Positions 35,878 to 45,169 of a DNA stretch of 64,000 nt are shown here, piece by piece. The stretch covers positions 1 through 64,000 of the forward strand of contig CAWGDC010000003.1 of the NCBI GenBank assembly GCA_963821325.1, given 5' to 3'. The notes below the pieces were generated by a model. That model did no database searches. It worked only from the letters and a program-made list of their open reading frames with translations, and was not told the origin of the DNA. A program made the position numbers and the translations under genes. The DNA is from PALSA-555 sp963821325. GTDB taxonomy: Bacteria; Actinomycetota; Acidimicrobiia; IMCC26256; PALSA-555. Numbering within the stretch: position 1 is the stretch's first letter; each line of letters opens with the position of its first letter.

Positions 35878-36636
35878 TCAGAAGGCGCCGCCGTCGACCG
35901 TCAGGCGCTGGTCGGTCAGGTACCGCGCGGCGTCGGAGACGAGGAAGCGGACGATGTCGGCCACCTCATCGGGGGTGCAGACGTGCCCGAAGGGGGACCG
36001 CTCGTCCAGGTCGTGGATCTCCTCGACGCCCCGGGTGGCGCGGACCAGCCGTCGCCCCATCTCGGAGACGACGAGACCCGGCGCGACCACGTTGACGTGG
36101 ATGTTGTGGCGTCGCTCCTCCTTCGCGATGGTCCGGGCCAGGGCCTCGAGCGACGCCTTCGCGACGTTGTAGGGCGCCGAGTAGCCCGCCATGAACGTCG
36201 TCGCGACACTCGAGATCATGACGATGTCACCGCGGGGCTGGGTGCGCATGCTGGGCAGGACCCGCTGGCTCAAGATGAACGACCCGAACGCGTGCATGCG
36301 CCAGACCCGTTCGAACTCGGCGGGATCGGTGTCGGCGACGGACTGACCACGGCTCGCGATCCCGGCGTTGTTGACGAGGATGTCGACGTGCCCGAAGTCG
36401 GCGAGGACGGCGTCGACCATCCGGGCGTCGGCCTCGGCGTCGTCGACCGAGGCCTGGTAGGCGCGGGCACGCCGGCCGAGGGCCTCGATCGCCCGCACCG
36501 TCTCGCCTGCCGACTGTTCGTCGCGCCGGTAGTTCACGGCCACGTCGGCACCGTCCGCGGCGAGGCCGGTGGCCACGGCCGCGCCGATCCCTCGCCCACC
36601 CCCGCTGATGAGCGCCACCCGTCCGTCGAGTCCCAT
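35878..36636 (-). CDS. SDR-family oxidoreductase
   Basis: Classical short-chain dehydrogenase of 252 residues. Cofactor motif SGGGRGIGAAVA near residue 11, NNAGIASRG near 90, and the catalytic Ser with YSAPYNVAK (Tyr and Lys) near 155. The arginine in NYRRDEQ at the end of the second strand suggests NADP preference. The sequence is closest to FabG-like 3-oxoacyl reductases but with no operon partner to confirm it; any of many alcohol or ketone substrates are possible. Its start is 26 bases from the downstream end of the exonuclease gene on the same strand. Confidence 0.9.
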   Translation of the reverse strand: MGLDGRVALISGGGRGIGAAVATGLAADGADVAVNYRRDEQSAGETVRAIEALGRRARAYQASVDDAEADARMVDAVLADFGHVDILVNNAGIASRGQSVADTDPAEFERVWRMHAFGSFILSQRVLPSMRTQPRGDIVMISSVATTFMAGYSAPYNVAKASLEALARTIAKEERRHNIHVNVVAPGLVVSEMGRRLVRATRGVEEIHDLDERSPFGHVCTPDEVADIVRFLVSDAARYLTDQRLTVDGGAF

Positions 36637-36662
36637 CCTTCGGCTCCCTGTTCGTGGTCCGG

Positions 36663-37538
36663 TCAGGTTCGCGCTGCCGCCAGCCGGCCGACCCGAGCGA
36701 CGAGGCCGGGCGACCCGAGCCGATCGGCCCAGTCCGCCAGCTCCTCGGTCGGTCCGGTCCAGCGCCACGATGCGGGCGCGCCCACGTCGGCGTCGGTGCG
36801 CAAGGTGGCGAGCACCCGGAACTGCTCCGCCAGCCCGCGCTGCGAGCTGAGCGTCGCGGCCAGGCGCGCCGCGCCGCGCACGTCGACCGCCCAGGTGGCG
36901 GGATCGTCGGGGATCGCGTCGAGGTGCTGGTAGTGGGCGAGGACGGCCGCTGCGGACTTCGCGCCCCAGCCGGGCAGCCCGGGGAACCCATCCGCGCTGT
37001 CGCCCACCAGGGCGAGCCAGTCGGGGATCGAGGTCGGCGCGACGCCGAACTTGGCTCGCACCGCCGCCTCGTTGAGCACGGTCCCGTGACGCCGGTCGAG
37101 CTGGACGACCCGCGGGTCCTGCACGCACTGCGCGAGGTCCTTGTCGGGCGTGCACACCACGACCCGTTCGATGGTCGGGTCGGCGGCGGCGACGGCGGCG
37201 CCCGAGGCGAGCGCGTCGTCGGCCTCCAGCTCGACTTCGGCCCAGACGGTCAGCCCGAGCGCGGTGAGCGCCTCCTCGAGCAGCGGGAACTGGGCCTTCA
37301 GGTCGGGGTCCACGCCGTCGCCGGTCTTGTATCCGGGCCACAGGTCGTTCCGGAACGACTCGATGACGTGGTCGGTGGCGACGGCGACGTGCGTCGCGCC
37401 CTCTTCGAGGAGCTGGACCATCGATCCGACGACCCCGCGGGTGGCCCCGACGTCGGTGCCGTCAGGACTTTGGTGCTCGGGCACCGCGTAGTAGTGGCGG
37501 AACAGCTCGTAGGTGCCGTCCACCAGATGTACCTGCAT
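36663..37538 (-). CDS. Stand-alone 5'-3' exonuclease (PolA N-domain/FEN-like)
   Basis: Protein of 291 residues equal to the 5' nuclease domain of DNA polymerase I without the polymerase. The metal-binding acidic residues are in VHLVDGTYELFR, VATDHVIESFRNDLWPGYK, ELEADDALASG and VVCTPDKDLAQCV; the helix-hairpin-helix is WLALVGDSADGFPGLPGWGAKSAAAVL. It would remove RNA primers or flaps. Stand-alone copies are common in Actinomycetota beside an intact polA elsewhere. Start ATG 37538. Confidence 0.9.
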   Translation of the reverse strand: MQVHLVDGTYELFRHYYAVPEHQSPDGTDVGATRGVVGSMVQLLEEGATHVAVATDHVIESFRNDLWPGYKTGDGVDPDLKAQFPLLEEALTALGLTVWAEVELEADDALASGAAVAAADPTIERVVVCTPDKDLAQCVQDPRVVQLDRRHGTVLNEAAVRAKFGVAPTSIPDWLALVGDSADGFPGLPGWGAKSAAAVLAHYQHLDAIPDDPATWAVDVRGAARLAATLSSQRGLAEQFRVLATLRTDADVGAPASWRWTGPTEELADWADRLGSPGLVARVGRLAAART

Positions 37539-37621
37539 GTCGCCATCCGGTCGGGTGGGCCGCGCGTCGCCAGTATGGTCGAGCCGTCGCGGTGCGGGAG
37601 CCGCTCGCGGAGAGGAGCGCC

Positions 37622-38494
37622 GTGCGGATCGGGGTGCACATCCCGGACTTCACGTGGCCGGGCGGCCCAGCGACGCTCGGCGCCGATTTGGCGCGCGTCG
37701 CCGCGGCCGCGGATGCCGCGGGCATCGATCGGTTGAGCGTCATGGATCACGTATGGCAGATCCGCGGGGTCGGGCCGCCGGAGCACGACATGCTCGAGGC
37801 GTACACGACGCTCGGGTTCCTGGCCGGCCACACGACCCGAATCCAGCTGCTGACGCTCGTGACGGGGGTCGTGTACCGGGAGCCCGGCCTGTTGGCGAAG
37901 ATGGTCACCACGCTCGACGTGTTGTCGGGTGGTCGAGCATGGCTGGGGATCGGCGCGGCGTGGAACGAGGACGAGTCGCGTGGGCTGGGCCTGCCGTTCC
38001 CCCCAACCGCCGAACGGTTCGAGCGACTCGAGGAGGCGCTCCAGATCTGCGTGCAGATGTGGAGCGGCGACGACGCGCCGTACGCCGGTCAGCACTATCA
38101 GCTCGCCCGGACCTTGAACGTGCCAGCGGCGCTGTCTCGCCCGCACCCGCCGATCCTCATCGGCGGCTCCGGTGAGCGCAAGACACTGCGGCTGGTGGCG
38201 CGCTACGCCCGCGCCTGCAACCTGTTCCCGGGTCCTGATCTCGAACGCAAGCTCGACGTGCTGCGCGGTCACTGCGAGCGCGAGGGCCGCGACTTCGACG
38301 ACATCGAGAAGACGGTGCTCTTCAACTTCGATGTCGGCGACGAGGGTGAGCGGGTCGAGGAGACGCTGGACGGGCTGGCGCAGCTCGCGTCGCTCGGTTT
38401 CGACGTCGCGCACGGCCGGGTGAAGGACATCTGGCGGGTCACGCCCCTGGAGGTGCTCGGGACGGAGATCGTCCCGGCGGCCGCCACCCTCTGA
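37622..38494 (+). CDS. LLM-class F420-dependent oxidoreductase
   Basis: Luciferase-like (beta/alpha)8 protein of 290 residues. VRIGVHIPDFTWPGG at the start, LSVMDHVWQIRG, LLTLVTGVVYREPGLLAKMVTTLDVLSGGRAWLGIGAAW and HPPILIGGSGERKTLRLVARYARACNL are diagnostic of the F420-using branch. GTG 37622 has a GAGAGGAG ribosome site six bases upstream. It would use reduced or oxidised F420, made by the FbiC pathway encoded at 12341-14692, for hydride transfer to an unknown substrate. Confidence 0.92.
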   Translation: MRIGVHIPDFTWPGGPATLGADLARVAAAADAAGIDRLSVMDHVWQIRGVGPPEHDMLEAYTTLGFLAGHTTRIQLLTLVTGVVYREPGLLAKMVTTLDVLSGGRAWLGIGAAWNEDESRGLGLPFPPTAERFERLEEALQICVQMWSGDDAPYAGQHYQLARTLNVPAALSRPHPPILIGGSGERKTLRLVARYARACNLFPGPDLERKLDVLRGHCEREGRDFDDIEKTVLFNFDVGDEGERVEETLDGLAQLASLGFDVAHGRVKDIWRVTPLEVLGTEIVPAAATL

Positions 38495-38533
38495 GCCGCC
38501 CGGCTACCCGTCGACCCGGGCGAGCCGCCCCGG

Positions 38534-40015
38534 ATGTGCGAGCCTCCTGCCCGTGCGCGCGCCGGGCCCGACGTCGTCGTGGTGGGTGCAGGACCGAACG
38601 GCCTCACCGCCGCGGTGACGCTCGCCGCGGCGGGTCTCGCCGTCGAAGTGCGGGAAGCGTCGGACACGGTGGGGGGCGCGGCACGCACTGCCGAGCTCAC
38701 GCTGCCCGGGTTCCGCCACGATGTCGGCTCGGCCGTGCATCCCTTCGCGGCGGGGTCGCCGGCGTTCCGGTCGCTGCCCCTCGCCGACCACGGCCTGGAG
38801 TGGCTCGAGCCCGACCTGGCCTTGGCGCACCCATTCACCCACGGCGACGCCGCGGTGCTCGACCGGTCCCTGGCTCGCACCGTGGAGCGGCTCGGTCGAG
38901 GGTACGGCCGGCTCGTGCGCCCGTTCGTCGGCCGGTGGGACGACCTGGCCCCCGACGTCCTGCGGAGCCTCGTGTCGCCGCTGCCCCGTCATCCGCTGCT
39001 GCTGGCGCGCTTCGGGGTCCGTGCGCTGCCGCCGGTGGCGCTCACCGCGCGGCGGCTGCGCAACCCGGCCGGCGCCTCGCTGCTGTCGGGCATGGCCGGT
39101 CACACGGGCGTCCCGCTCAGCGCGGCGGTGACATCGGGTCCGGCACTCATGCTGACGCTCGCCGCCCACGAGGTGGGCTGGCCGATACCACGCGGCGGCG
39201 CGCAGGCGATCAGCGACGCGCTCGTCGCCTGCCTGCGGAGCCTGGGGGGGACGGTCACGACCGGCCAGCCGGTGACGAGCCTCGATGCCCTGCCCGCGGC
39301 GCGGGCCTATCTGCTCGACGTCGCGCCGTCGGCGGTGCCGGCCCTGGCGGGGGCGCGGCTGCCCGGCCGGTACACGCGGCGGCTGGGCCGCTACCGGCTG
39401 GGTCCCGGTGTGTTCAAGGTCGACTACGCGCTGTCCGAGCCGGTGCCGTGGCAGGACCCGGCGTGCCGTCAGGCCGGCACGGTGCATCTCGGGGGCACCG
39501 TCGACGAGATCGGTGCGACGCTCACCGCGATCGCCCGCGGCGAGGCACCGGCCCGGCCGTTCGTCGTCGCGGCCCAGCCGAGCCTCATCGACCCGTCCCG
39601 CGCGCCGGCGGGGCGCCACACGTTCTGGGCGTACGCGCACGTGCCGAACGCGTGGCCGGGTGACCTGACGGACGCGCTGGAGACGCAGATCGAGCGGTTC
39701 GCTCCCGGGTTCCCTGACGTGGTGCTCGCCCGTTCGGTCAGCTCCCCCGCGGCGCTCGAGGCGGGCAACGCGAACCTGCTGGGCGGCGACCTCGCGAACG
39801 GCGCGGTGCGGGGACGACAGGCGGTGTTCCGTCCCCTCGTCGCCGCGGTCCCGTACGCGACGCCGCACCCGGCGGTGTTCTTGTGCTCGGCGGCCACGCC
39901 GCCCGGGCCGGGGGTGCACGGCATGTGCGGCTACCACGCGGCGCGGGTGGTGCTGCGGCGGGTGTTCGGTCGGCGCGACACTCGCGGCGACGAAGGAGAC
40001 CGCGCCGGGGGATGA
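38534..40015 (+). CDS. FAD-dependent oxidoreductase of the phytoene-desaturase-like (NAD(P)/FAD) family
   Basis: Flavoprotein of 493 residues: DVVVVGAGPNGLTAAVTLAAAGLAVEV dinucleotide motif, VGGAARTAELTLPGFRHDVGSAVHP, GGAQAISDALVACLRSLGG and the C-terminal PGVHGMCGYHAARVVLRR. The layout is that of amino-oxidase/CrtI-like proteins related to all-trans-retinol saturase, not of true CrtI, which is present separately at 28.9-30.3 kb. The substrate is probably a hydrophobic molecule but cannot be named. ATG overlap (ATGA) couples it to the next membrane gene. Confidence 0.85.
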   Translation: MCEPPARARAGPDVVVVGAGPNGLTAAVTLAAAGLAVEVREASDTVGGAARTAELTLPGFRHDVGSAVHPFAAGSPAFRSLPLADHGLEWLEPDLALAHPFTHGDAAVLDRSLARTVERLGRGYGRLVRPFVGRWDDLAPDVLRSLVSPLPRHPLLLARFGVRALPPVALTARRLRNPAGASLLSGMAGHTGVPLSAAVTSGPALMLTLAAHEVGWPIPRGGAQAISDALVACLRSLGGTVTTGQPVTSLDALPAARAYLLDVAPSAVPALAGARLPGRYTRRLGRYRLGPGVFKVDYALSEPVPWQDPACRQAGTVHLGGTVDEIGATLTAIARGEAPARPFVVAAQPSLIDPSRAPAGRHTFWAYAHVPNAWPGDLTDALETQIERFAPGFPDVVLARSVSSPAALEAGNANLLGGDLANGAVRGRQAVFRPLVAAVPYATPHPAVFLCSAATPPGPGVHGMCGYHAARVVLRRVFGRRDTRGDEGDRAGG

Positions 40016-41520
40016 GCATGCACGTCACCGTGTCGGCCGTGTCGATGGGCTGGTTCGGTGCGCCGCAGTACTGGCTGAGCCGGTTCGTGTTCGAGCGGGC
40101 GCTGGGCGTCATCTACGTCGTCGCGTTCCTCGTCGCCGTCAACCAGTTCCGGCCGCTGCTCGGCGAGCGGGGCTTGCTGCCCGTCCCGCGGTATGTGCGC
40201 CGGGTCCGCTTCCGCGAGGCCCCGAGCCTGTTCCATCTCGGCTACTCAGACCGCGGGCTCCTCGTGGTGGCGTGGGGCGGTGGGCTGCTCGCCGCGTCGA
40301 TCGTCGCCGGCCTGCCCCAGTCCGGGCCACTGTGGCTCCCCCCGGTGGTGTGGCTGACCCTGTGGGTGCTGTACGTGTCGATCGTCAACGTGGGCCAGAC
40401 GTTCTACGCGTTCGGCTGGGAGTCGCTGCTGTGCGAGGTGGGGGCGCTGGCCGTGTTCCTCGGCAACGCCCGGACCGCCCCACCGATCCTCGTGGTGTTC
40501 TTGGTGCGGTGGCTGCTGTTCCGCCTCGAGTTCGGCGCCGGGCTCATCAAGCTGCGCGGCGACCCGTGCTGGCGTGACCTGACGTGCCTCGCGTATCACC
40601 ACGAGACCCAGCCCATGCCGAACCCGCTCAGCTGGTGGTTCCATCACCTGCCACGCGGATTCCATCGGATCGAGGTGCTCGCGAATCACGTCGCGCAGCT
40701 CATCGTGCCGTTCCTGCTGTTCGCGCCGCAGCCTGTCTCGGGCGCGGCGGCGCTGGCGATCGTCGCGACCCAGACGTGGCTGATCTTGTCGGGCAACTTC
40801 TCATGGCTGAACTTCGTGACGATCACGTTGGCGTTCCTCGCCCTGAGCTCGAGCTGGCTGGGGCATCTGCTCCCGTTCCACCATCCGGCGCTGATCGCGG
40901 CACCGGGCTGGTACGTGGGGCTCGTCCTCGCGGTGACGGTGCTCGTCGCCGTGCTGAGCTACTGGCCGGTGCGCAACCTGCTGTCCCGGCGTCAGCTGAT
41001 GAACTTCAGCTTCAACCGGCTGCACTTCGTGGGCACCTACGGCGCGTTCGGTCACATCACGAAGGAGCGCTTCGAGGTGATCCTCGAGGGGACGCTCGAC
41101 CCGACGCTCTCCCCGACGACCGTGTGGCGGGAGTACGCGTTCAAGGGCAAGCCCGGTGACCCGACGCGGCTGCCGCCGCAGGTCGCCCCGTACCATCTGC
41201 GGCTCGACTGGCTGATGTGGTTCGCGGCGATGGGTCCCCCGTCTCGCCAGCCTTGGTTCGCGCCGCTGGTGGCGCGCCTGCTCGAGCGCGACGAGGCGAC
41301 GCTGCGGCTACTGGCCGGTGACCCCTTCGACGGGCAAGCGCCGACGTTCGTGCGGGCCCGGCTGTTCCGCTACCGGTTCACCACGCCGGCCGAACGACGC
41401 GAGACGGGCGCGTGGTGGGCTCGGACGGCGGTCGGCGAGTTCCTCCCGCCGGTGCGGCGCCCGCCGGCGGACGCCGCGAGGGTGTCGCCGGGTCCGCCGC
41501 CCCGGCCCTACCGCGCGTAG
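40012..41520 (+). CDS. Lipase maturation factor (LMF1-like) membrane protein
   Basis: Integral membrane protein of 502 residues with about nine helices. It matches the LMF family: YWLSRFVFERALGVIYVVAFLVAVNQFRPLLGERGLLPV, TFYAFGWESLLCEVGALAVFLG, FRLEFGAGLIKLRGDPCWRDLTCLAYHHETQPMPNPLSWWFHHLP, and the C-terminal FGHITKERFEVILEGTLD and REYAFKGKPGDP with YHLRLDWLMWFAAM. In animals LMF1 helps fold secreted lipases in the ER. Bacterial homologues have no established job; an oxidative-folding or quinone-linked role has been suggested by analogy only. ATG 40012 overlaps the preceding stop. Confidence 0.9.
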   Translation: MSMHVTVSAVSMGWFGAPQYWLSRFVFERALGVIYVVAFLVAVNQFRPLLGERGLLPVPRYVRRVRFREAPSLFHLGYSDRGLLVVAWGGGLLAASIVAGLPQSGPLWLPPVVWLTLWVLYVSIVNVGQTFYAFGWESLLCEVGALAVFLGNARTAPPILVVFLVRWLLFRLEFGAGLIKLRGDPCWRDLTCLAYHHETQPMPNPLSWWFHHLPRGFHRIEVLANHVAQLIVPFLLFAPQPVSGAAALAIVATQTWLILSGNFSWLNFVTITLAFLALSSSWLGHLLPFHHPALIAAPGWYVGLVLAVTVLVAVLSYWPVRNLLSRRQLMNFSFNRLHFVGTYGAFGHITKERFEVILEGTLDPTLSPTTVWREYAFKGKPGDPTRLPPQVAPYHLRLDWLMWFAAMGPPSRQPWFAPLVARLLERDEATLRLLAGDPFDGQAPTFVRARLFRYRFTTPAERRETGAWWARTAVGEFLPPVRRPPADAARVSPGPPPRPYRA

Positions 41521-42200
41521 GTGCGGTCGACGAGCTCGGGGCTGACCAGCAGTCGCGACCCTGCGATGTAGACGAGCCCGGTCACCGTCTCGCCCCCCGG
41601 CACGGCGGCGTCGGGGAGCGGGAACTCGAGGATGGTGCGGCTGCGGACCCGCGTGAACGAGCACGGGATCGCCCGCGGCTCGCCGCCTTCCATGGAGTAC
41701 AGGCAGCCGGCCCGTCCGACGGCGAGCTCAATTCCGGGGGCGTAGTCGATGGTCCCCGTGCGGTCGGGCGCGAGCTGCCCGACGGTCCCGTAGCCGAGGT
41801 GCAGGACGCCGCCGACGTCGACGTAGGCGCTCAGCATCGCGACGCCCCCGTCGGCCTCGGTGAGCTGGTAGCCCGTCGGCACGGCAGCGACGCGGCCGGT
41901 CGCGGTGTCGGGGGCGCAGTCCGTGAGGACGCGGACATAGCCGGGGCTGACGGGCAGGTAGCCGCACTCCCGGACGGCGAACGTCGCCGTGCCGTCGGAA
42001 TGGAACGCGAGCGTGCCGAAGCGTCCGTGCAGCGTCCCGTGCGCCGCGGCCTGGAGCCGAGCGACCGGCGACGGGGCCGACGCCGCGCCCCCCGGGGCGG
42101 CGGCGAGCCCGAGGCACGCCGCCGCGGCCACGACCATCAGGAGCGCGCCGCCGCGCCGACGGCGTCCCGGTGGCACCCGCCAGGCGCCGCGGCGGCTCAC
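41508..42200 (-). CDS. Secreted hypothetical protein
   Basis: Protein of 230 residues. An Arg-rich start followed by a hydrophobic stretch (GGALLMVVAAAACLGLAAAPGGAASA) is a clear signal peptide with a likely cleavage after AxA near residue 41. The mature part is beta-rich (HGRFGTLAFHSDGTATFAVREC, GYGTVGQLAPDRTGTIDYAPG, RSRTILEFPLPD) and has four cysteines that could form disulfides. I do not recognise a domain. The GTG start overlaps the heme A synthase stop, and the 3' end overlaps the LMF gene by 13 bases. Confidence 0.75.
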   Translation of the reverse strand: MSRRGAWRVPPGRRRRGGALLMVVAAAACLGLAAAPGGAASAPSPVARLQAAAHGTLHGRFGTLAFHSDGTATFAVRECGYLPVSPGYVRVLTDCAPDTATGRVAAVPTGYQLTEADGGVAMLSAYVDVGGVLHLGYGTVGQLAPDRTGTIDYAPGIELAVGRAGCLYSMEGGEPRAIPCSFTRVRSRTILEFPLPDAAVPGGETVTGLVYIAGSRLLVSPELVDRTYAR

Positions 42201-43143
42201 GCGGGAGCCAGCACGGGCTCGACGGGCCGGGACCGATCGCTGGTCACCGGGTCACGCTCGGTGAGGTGCACGTAGAAGTGGAGCACGGCCGCGAAGACCG
42301 CGGGTCGCGCCGGCGATGTGGAAGCCGACGAGGAGCGCCGGGATCCCGTTGAAGTACTGGATGTAGCCGATCGCCGCCTGCGCGCACGCGAGGATCAGCA
42401 CGAGCGCGAGGCGGCGTTGGTCCTCGACCGGCGCGCGGGTCCGCCAGAGCAGCGCGAACGTGACCAGGAGCAGTCCGAGGAACACGACGACGGTCGTCCC
42501 GTGGACCTCGGCCACCTGGGGGATGAGGAACGAGAACCGCTTGGCGTGGGCGTCGCCGCCGTGGGGTCCACTGGCCGTGACGACCGTGCCGGCGATCGCG
42601 ACGACGCCGATCGCGACGATCATCGCCGCGCCGGCCTGCTGGACGACGGGCGCGACGCGGAGGTGGGCCGGGCCGGCGCGGCTGCCCGGCTCGTCGGTGC
42701 AGCACGATCGCGTTCGCGAGCAGCACCAGCGATACAAGGAAGTGGGCCATCACGAACTGGGGCTGCAGCTTGTAGAGGACGACGAGCCCGCCGAGGATGG
42801 CCTGGGCGACGAAGCCGGCCACGATGCCGAGCGACAGCCAGGTGAGGTCGCGGCGGCGCGGCTGCCGCAGGAACGAGCCGACGACGGCCAGGCCGACCGC
42901 GATCGACACCAAGGTGGTGAACACGCGGTTCAAGAACTCGACCATGGCGTTCACGTCGGACGCGCTCCGCGGGGTGAGGTGACCGGGATCGCAGTTCGGC
43001 CAGTCGGGGCAGCCCAGCCCGGAGCCGGTGAGACGCACCGCGCCGCCGGTCACGATGATCACGGCGAGCAGCAGCGCGGCGACGAAGGTGATCCGACGGT
43101 ACGCGGCGGGTGACAGACGCGGGATGCGTCGCAGCAGGTTCAT
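42197..43143 (-). CDS. ctaA: Heme A synthase, CtaA/COX15 family (two frameshifts)
   Basis: Membrane protein of about 315 residues that oxidises the C8 methyl of heme O to give heme A for cytochrome aa3 oxidase. The N-terminal part has ITFVAALLLAVIIVTGGAVRLTGSGLGCPDWPNC and EFLNRVFTTLVSIAVGLAVV; the middle frame has GDAHAKRFSFLIPQVAEVHGTTVVVFLGLLL and YIQYFNGIPALLVGFHIAGA; the last frame VFAAVLHFYVHLTERD. Frame changes are needed near 42690 and 42300. The conserved histidines of the heme sites are present. Completes the heme pathway begun by ctaB at 23.7 kb. Confidence 0.9.
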
Positions 43144-43239
43144 GGCGGCCTTGGGATCGTAGGTCGGTGACCGTGCCTCGACGCGATCGGCGTCCGTTCG
43201 GTCGACCGACCCGCGTCGAGCCGTTAGCGTGCAGCCACG

Positions 43240-44163
43240 ATGGCCGCAGCGGCGAGCTACGACGAGTTCGGACTGTTCCGGGAGAACGCCGACGAGTTCG
43301 GGATCGCGTGGCACGGACCGCCGACCGTGCGACGCGAGTCGGTCGTGGTGAGCCCGGACGGTCGTCGGTTGAGCGCCCTCGTGTGGGGCGACGGCCCGCC
43401 CGACCTCGTGATGCTGCACGGCGGGGCGCAGAATGCGCACACCTGGGACACGGTGGCCCTGGCGCTCGACCGGCCGCTCGTGGCGGTCGATCTGCCGGGC
43501 CACGGCCACTCCGATCACCGCGCGGAAGGGCCGTTCGGGCCGCGCCTGAACGCCACCGACGTCGCCGCGGTGCTGCGGGTGCTCGCACCGCAGAGCCCGC
43601 TGGTCGTCGGCATGTCGCTCGGCGGGCTCACCGGGATCGCGCTGACGAGCGAGGCGCCCGAGCTGGTGCGTCGGCTGGCGCTCGTCGACGTGACCCCCGG
43701 CGTGGACCGCGACAAGGCGGCGCCCATCGCGCAGTTCATCGCCGGGCCGGAGAGCTTCGAGTCCTTCGACGAGATCCTCGCCCGCACGATCCAGTTCAAC
43801 CCGACGCGCTCCGAGTCGTCGCTGCGGCGTGGCGTCCTGCACAACGCGGTCGAGCGCGACGACGGCCGGTGGGTGTGGCGCTATCAGCGGCCGCGGCTCG
43901 TGGAGCAGGACAACCTCGAGGTGCCCGTCGACTTCGCGACGCTCTGGGACGACGTGTCGACCATCGGGGTGCCGCTGATGCTCGTGCGCGGCGGCGCGAA
44001 GGGCACCGTCGTCGACGACGACGACGTCGCCGAGCTGCGCCGCCGGCAGCCGGCCGTGCGCGTCGAGCTGGTCGAGGGTGCGGGCCACAGCATCCAAGGC
44101 GACCGGCCGCTCGAGCTGGCACGCCTCCTCGAGGACTTCCTGCCGCCCCGCGAGGCAAGCTGA
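43240..44163 (+). CDS. Alpha/beta hydrolase
   Basis: Hydrolase of 307 residues. Oxyanion-hole start VMLHGGAQNAHTWD, nucleophile elbow GMSLGGLTG (Ser), acid residue probably in LVRGGAKGTVVDDDDV, and catalytic His in VEGAGHSIQGDRP. An N-terminal extension (AAASYDEFGLFRENADEFGI) is unusual and may form a lid. Substrates could be esters, lactones, epoxides or others. It is followed at seven bases by a gene of unknown function, probably in one operon. Confidence 0.88.
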   Translation: MAAAASYDEFGLFRENADEFGIAWHGPPTVRRESVVVSPDGRRLSALVWGDGPPDLVMLHGGAQNAHTWDTVALALDRPLVAVDLPGHGHSDHRAEGPFGPRLNATDVAAVLRVLAPQSPLVVGMSLGGLTGIALTSEAPELVRRLALVDVTPGVDRDKAAPIAQFIAGPESFESFDEILARTIQFNPTRSESSLRRGVLHNAVERDDGRWVWRYQRPRLVEQDNLEVPVDFATLWDDVSTIGVPLMLVRGGAKGTVVDDDDVAELRRRQPAVRVELVEGAGHSIQGDRPLELARLLEDFLPPREAS

Positions 44164-44169
44164 GAGCCG

Positions 44170-45168
44170 GTGCTGCCCGGCCCGGGCCGCACGGCAGACC
44201 CGCGACGAGCGGCGCAGGCGCGCCTGGACGCGCTCGCGCCCGGGCGGTACGCGGCGCGGGTGCTGGAGCCGTCGCCACCCGCCGTGACCGATCCGCCGTG
44301 GGTCGCCGACGACCCGGTGCACGAGCCGACGCCGGCGGGACGGCCGGTTGTGTCACCGGTCGGGAACGCAGACCTCACCTGGGACGAGCTGGCCCGAGGT
44401 CACGCGTCGTTGGCCGCGTGGTGCGCCGAGCGGTGGCTCGGCGCCTGGCGGCCGCTCGACGCGATCGAGGATCCCGTCGCCTGGGCGGCGGGCCGGACGG
44501 CGTGGCACCGCCTCGCCGAGCACGTCCTCGCCCCCGCCCGGCACCAGGCCACCGGGAAGATCGGGCTGCGGTTCACCCGTGGAGGCATCGGCACGCCGTT
44601 CAGCGCGACGCCAGCAGGCAACCGCCAGTGGCGCCTGGATCGGACCGAGCTCGTCGTCGCCGGACGGGACGAGCGCCGCGTGCCGATCACGACGTTCGCG
44701 CGCCGCGGCCGACGCCGCCGGCGTCGCGCCGGATGCGCGGACGGGGGTCTACGAGCCGACGACCAGCGGCGACCCCGACGAGCCGCTGACCGTCACGCCC
44801 GACGTGACGTCCGGCTTGCCGCGTGGTTCGGCTTCGCGGCGTCCGTCCTCGAGGAGCTGCGGGGCCGCGCGCCGGACGCCGCGTCGACTCGGCTGCAGAT
44901 CTGGCCGGAGCACTTCGACGCGTCCGTCGACCTTGGCGACGAGGCGGCCGGCCGGCGCGGCACGTTCGGAGCGTCACCCGGTGACGAGCAGCACCCGCTC
45001 CCCTACCTCTACGTGACGCACTGGGCAGACGTCGCGGCCGACGCGTACTGGAACGACGCGGCGTTCGGCGGGGCGAGCCTCGGCTACGACGCGCTCCACG
45101 GCGAGGACGGCCGGGCCGTCGCGTTGGCGTTCCTCCGTCGAGGCGTCGCCGTGCTCGGCGGCGCGTGA
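44170..45168 (+). CDS. Conserved hypothetical protein with two compensating frameshifts
   Basis: About 333 residues. The first part (LTWDELARGHASLAAWCAERW, EHVLAPARHQATGKIGLRFTRGGIGTPF) and the last (LQIWPEHFDASVDLGDEAAG, HPLPYLYVTHWADVAADAYWNDAAFGGASL) read well in the same frame, but the middle is Arg-rich nonsense. In the next frame bases 44702-44815 read FARAAADAAGVAPDARTGVYEPTTSGD, so two indels cancel. This makes the translated middle wrong although the gene looks open. Function unknown; the LPYLYV and IWPEHFD segments look like a conserved actinobacterial family. Confidence 0.75.
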   Translation: MLPGPGRTADPRRAAQARLDALAPGRYAARVLEPSPPAVTDPPWVADDPVHEPTPAGRPVVSPVGNADLTWDELARGHASLAAWCAERWLGAWRPLDAIEDPVAWAAGRTAWHRLAEHVLAPARHQATGKIGLRFTRGGIGTPFSATPAGNRQWRLDRTELVVAGRDERRVPITTFARRGRRRRRRAGCADGGLRADDQRRPRRAADRHARRDVRLAAWFGFAASVLEELRGRAPDAASTRLQIWPEHFDASVDLGDEAAGRRGTFGASPGDEQHPLPYLYVTHWADVAADAYWNDAAFGGASLGYDALHGEDGRAVALAFLRRGVAVLGGA

Positions 45169-45169
45169 C

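Noticed and set aside
42244..44322. 692-codon minus-strand frame
   Set aside because: Only its last part is real (ctaA); the rest is antisense to the alpha/beta hydrolase.
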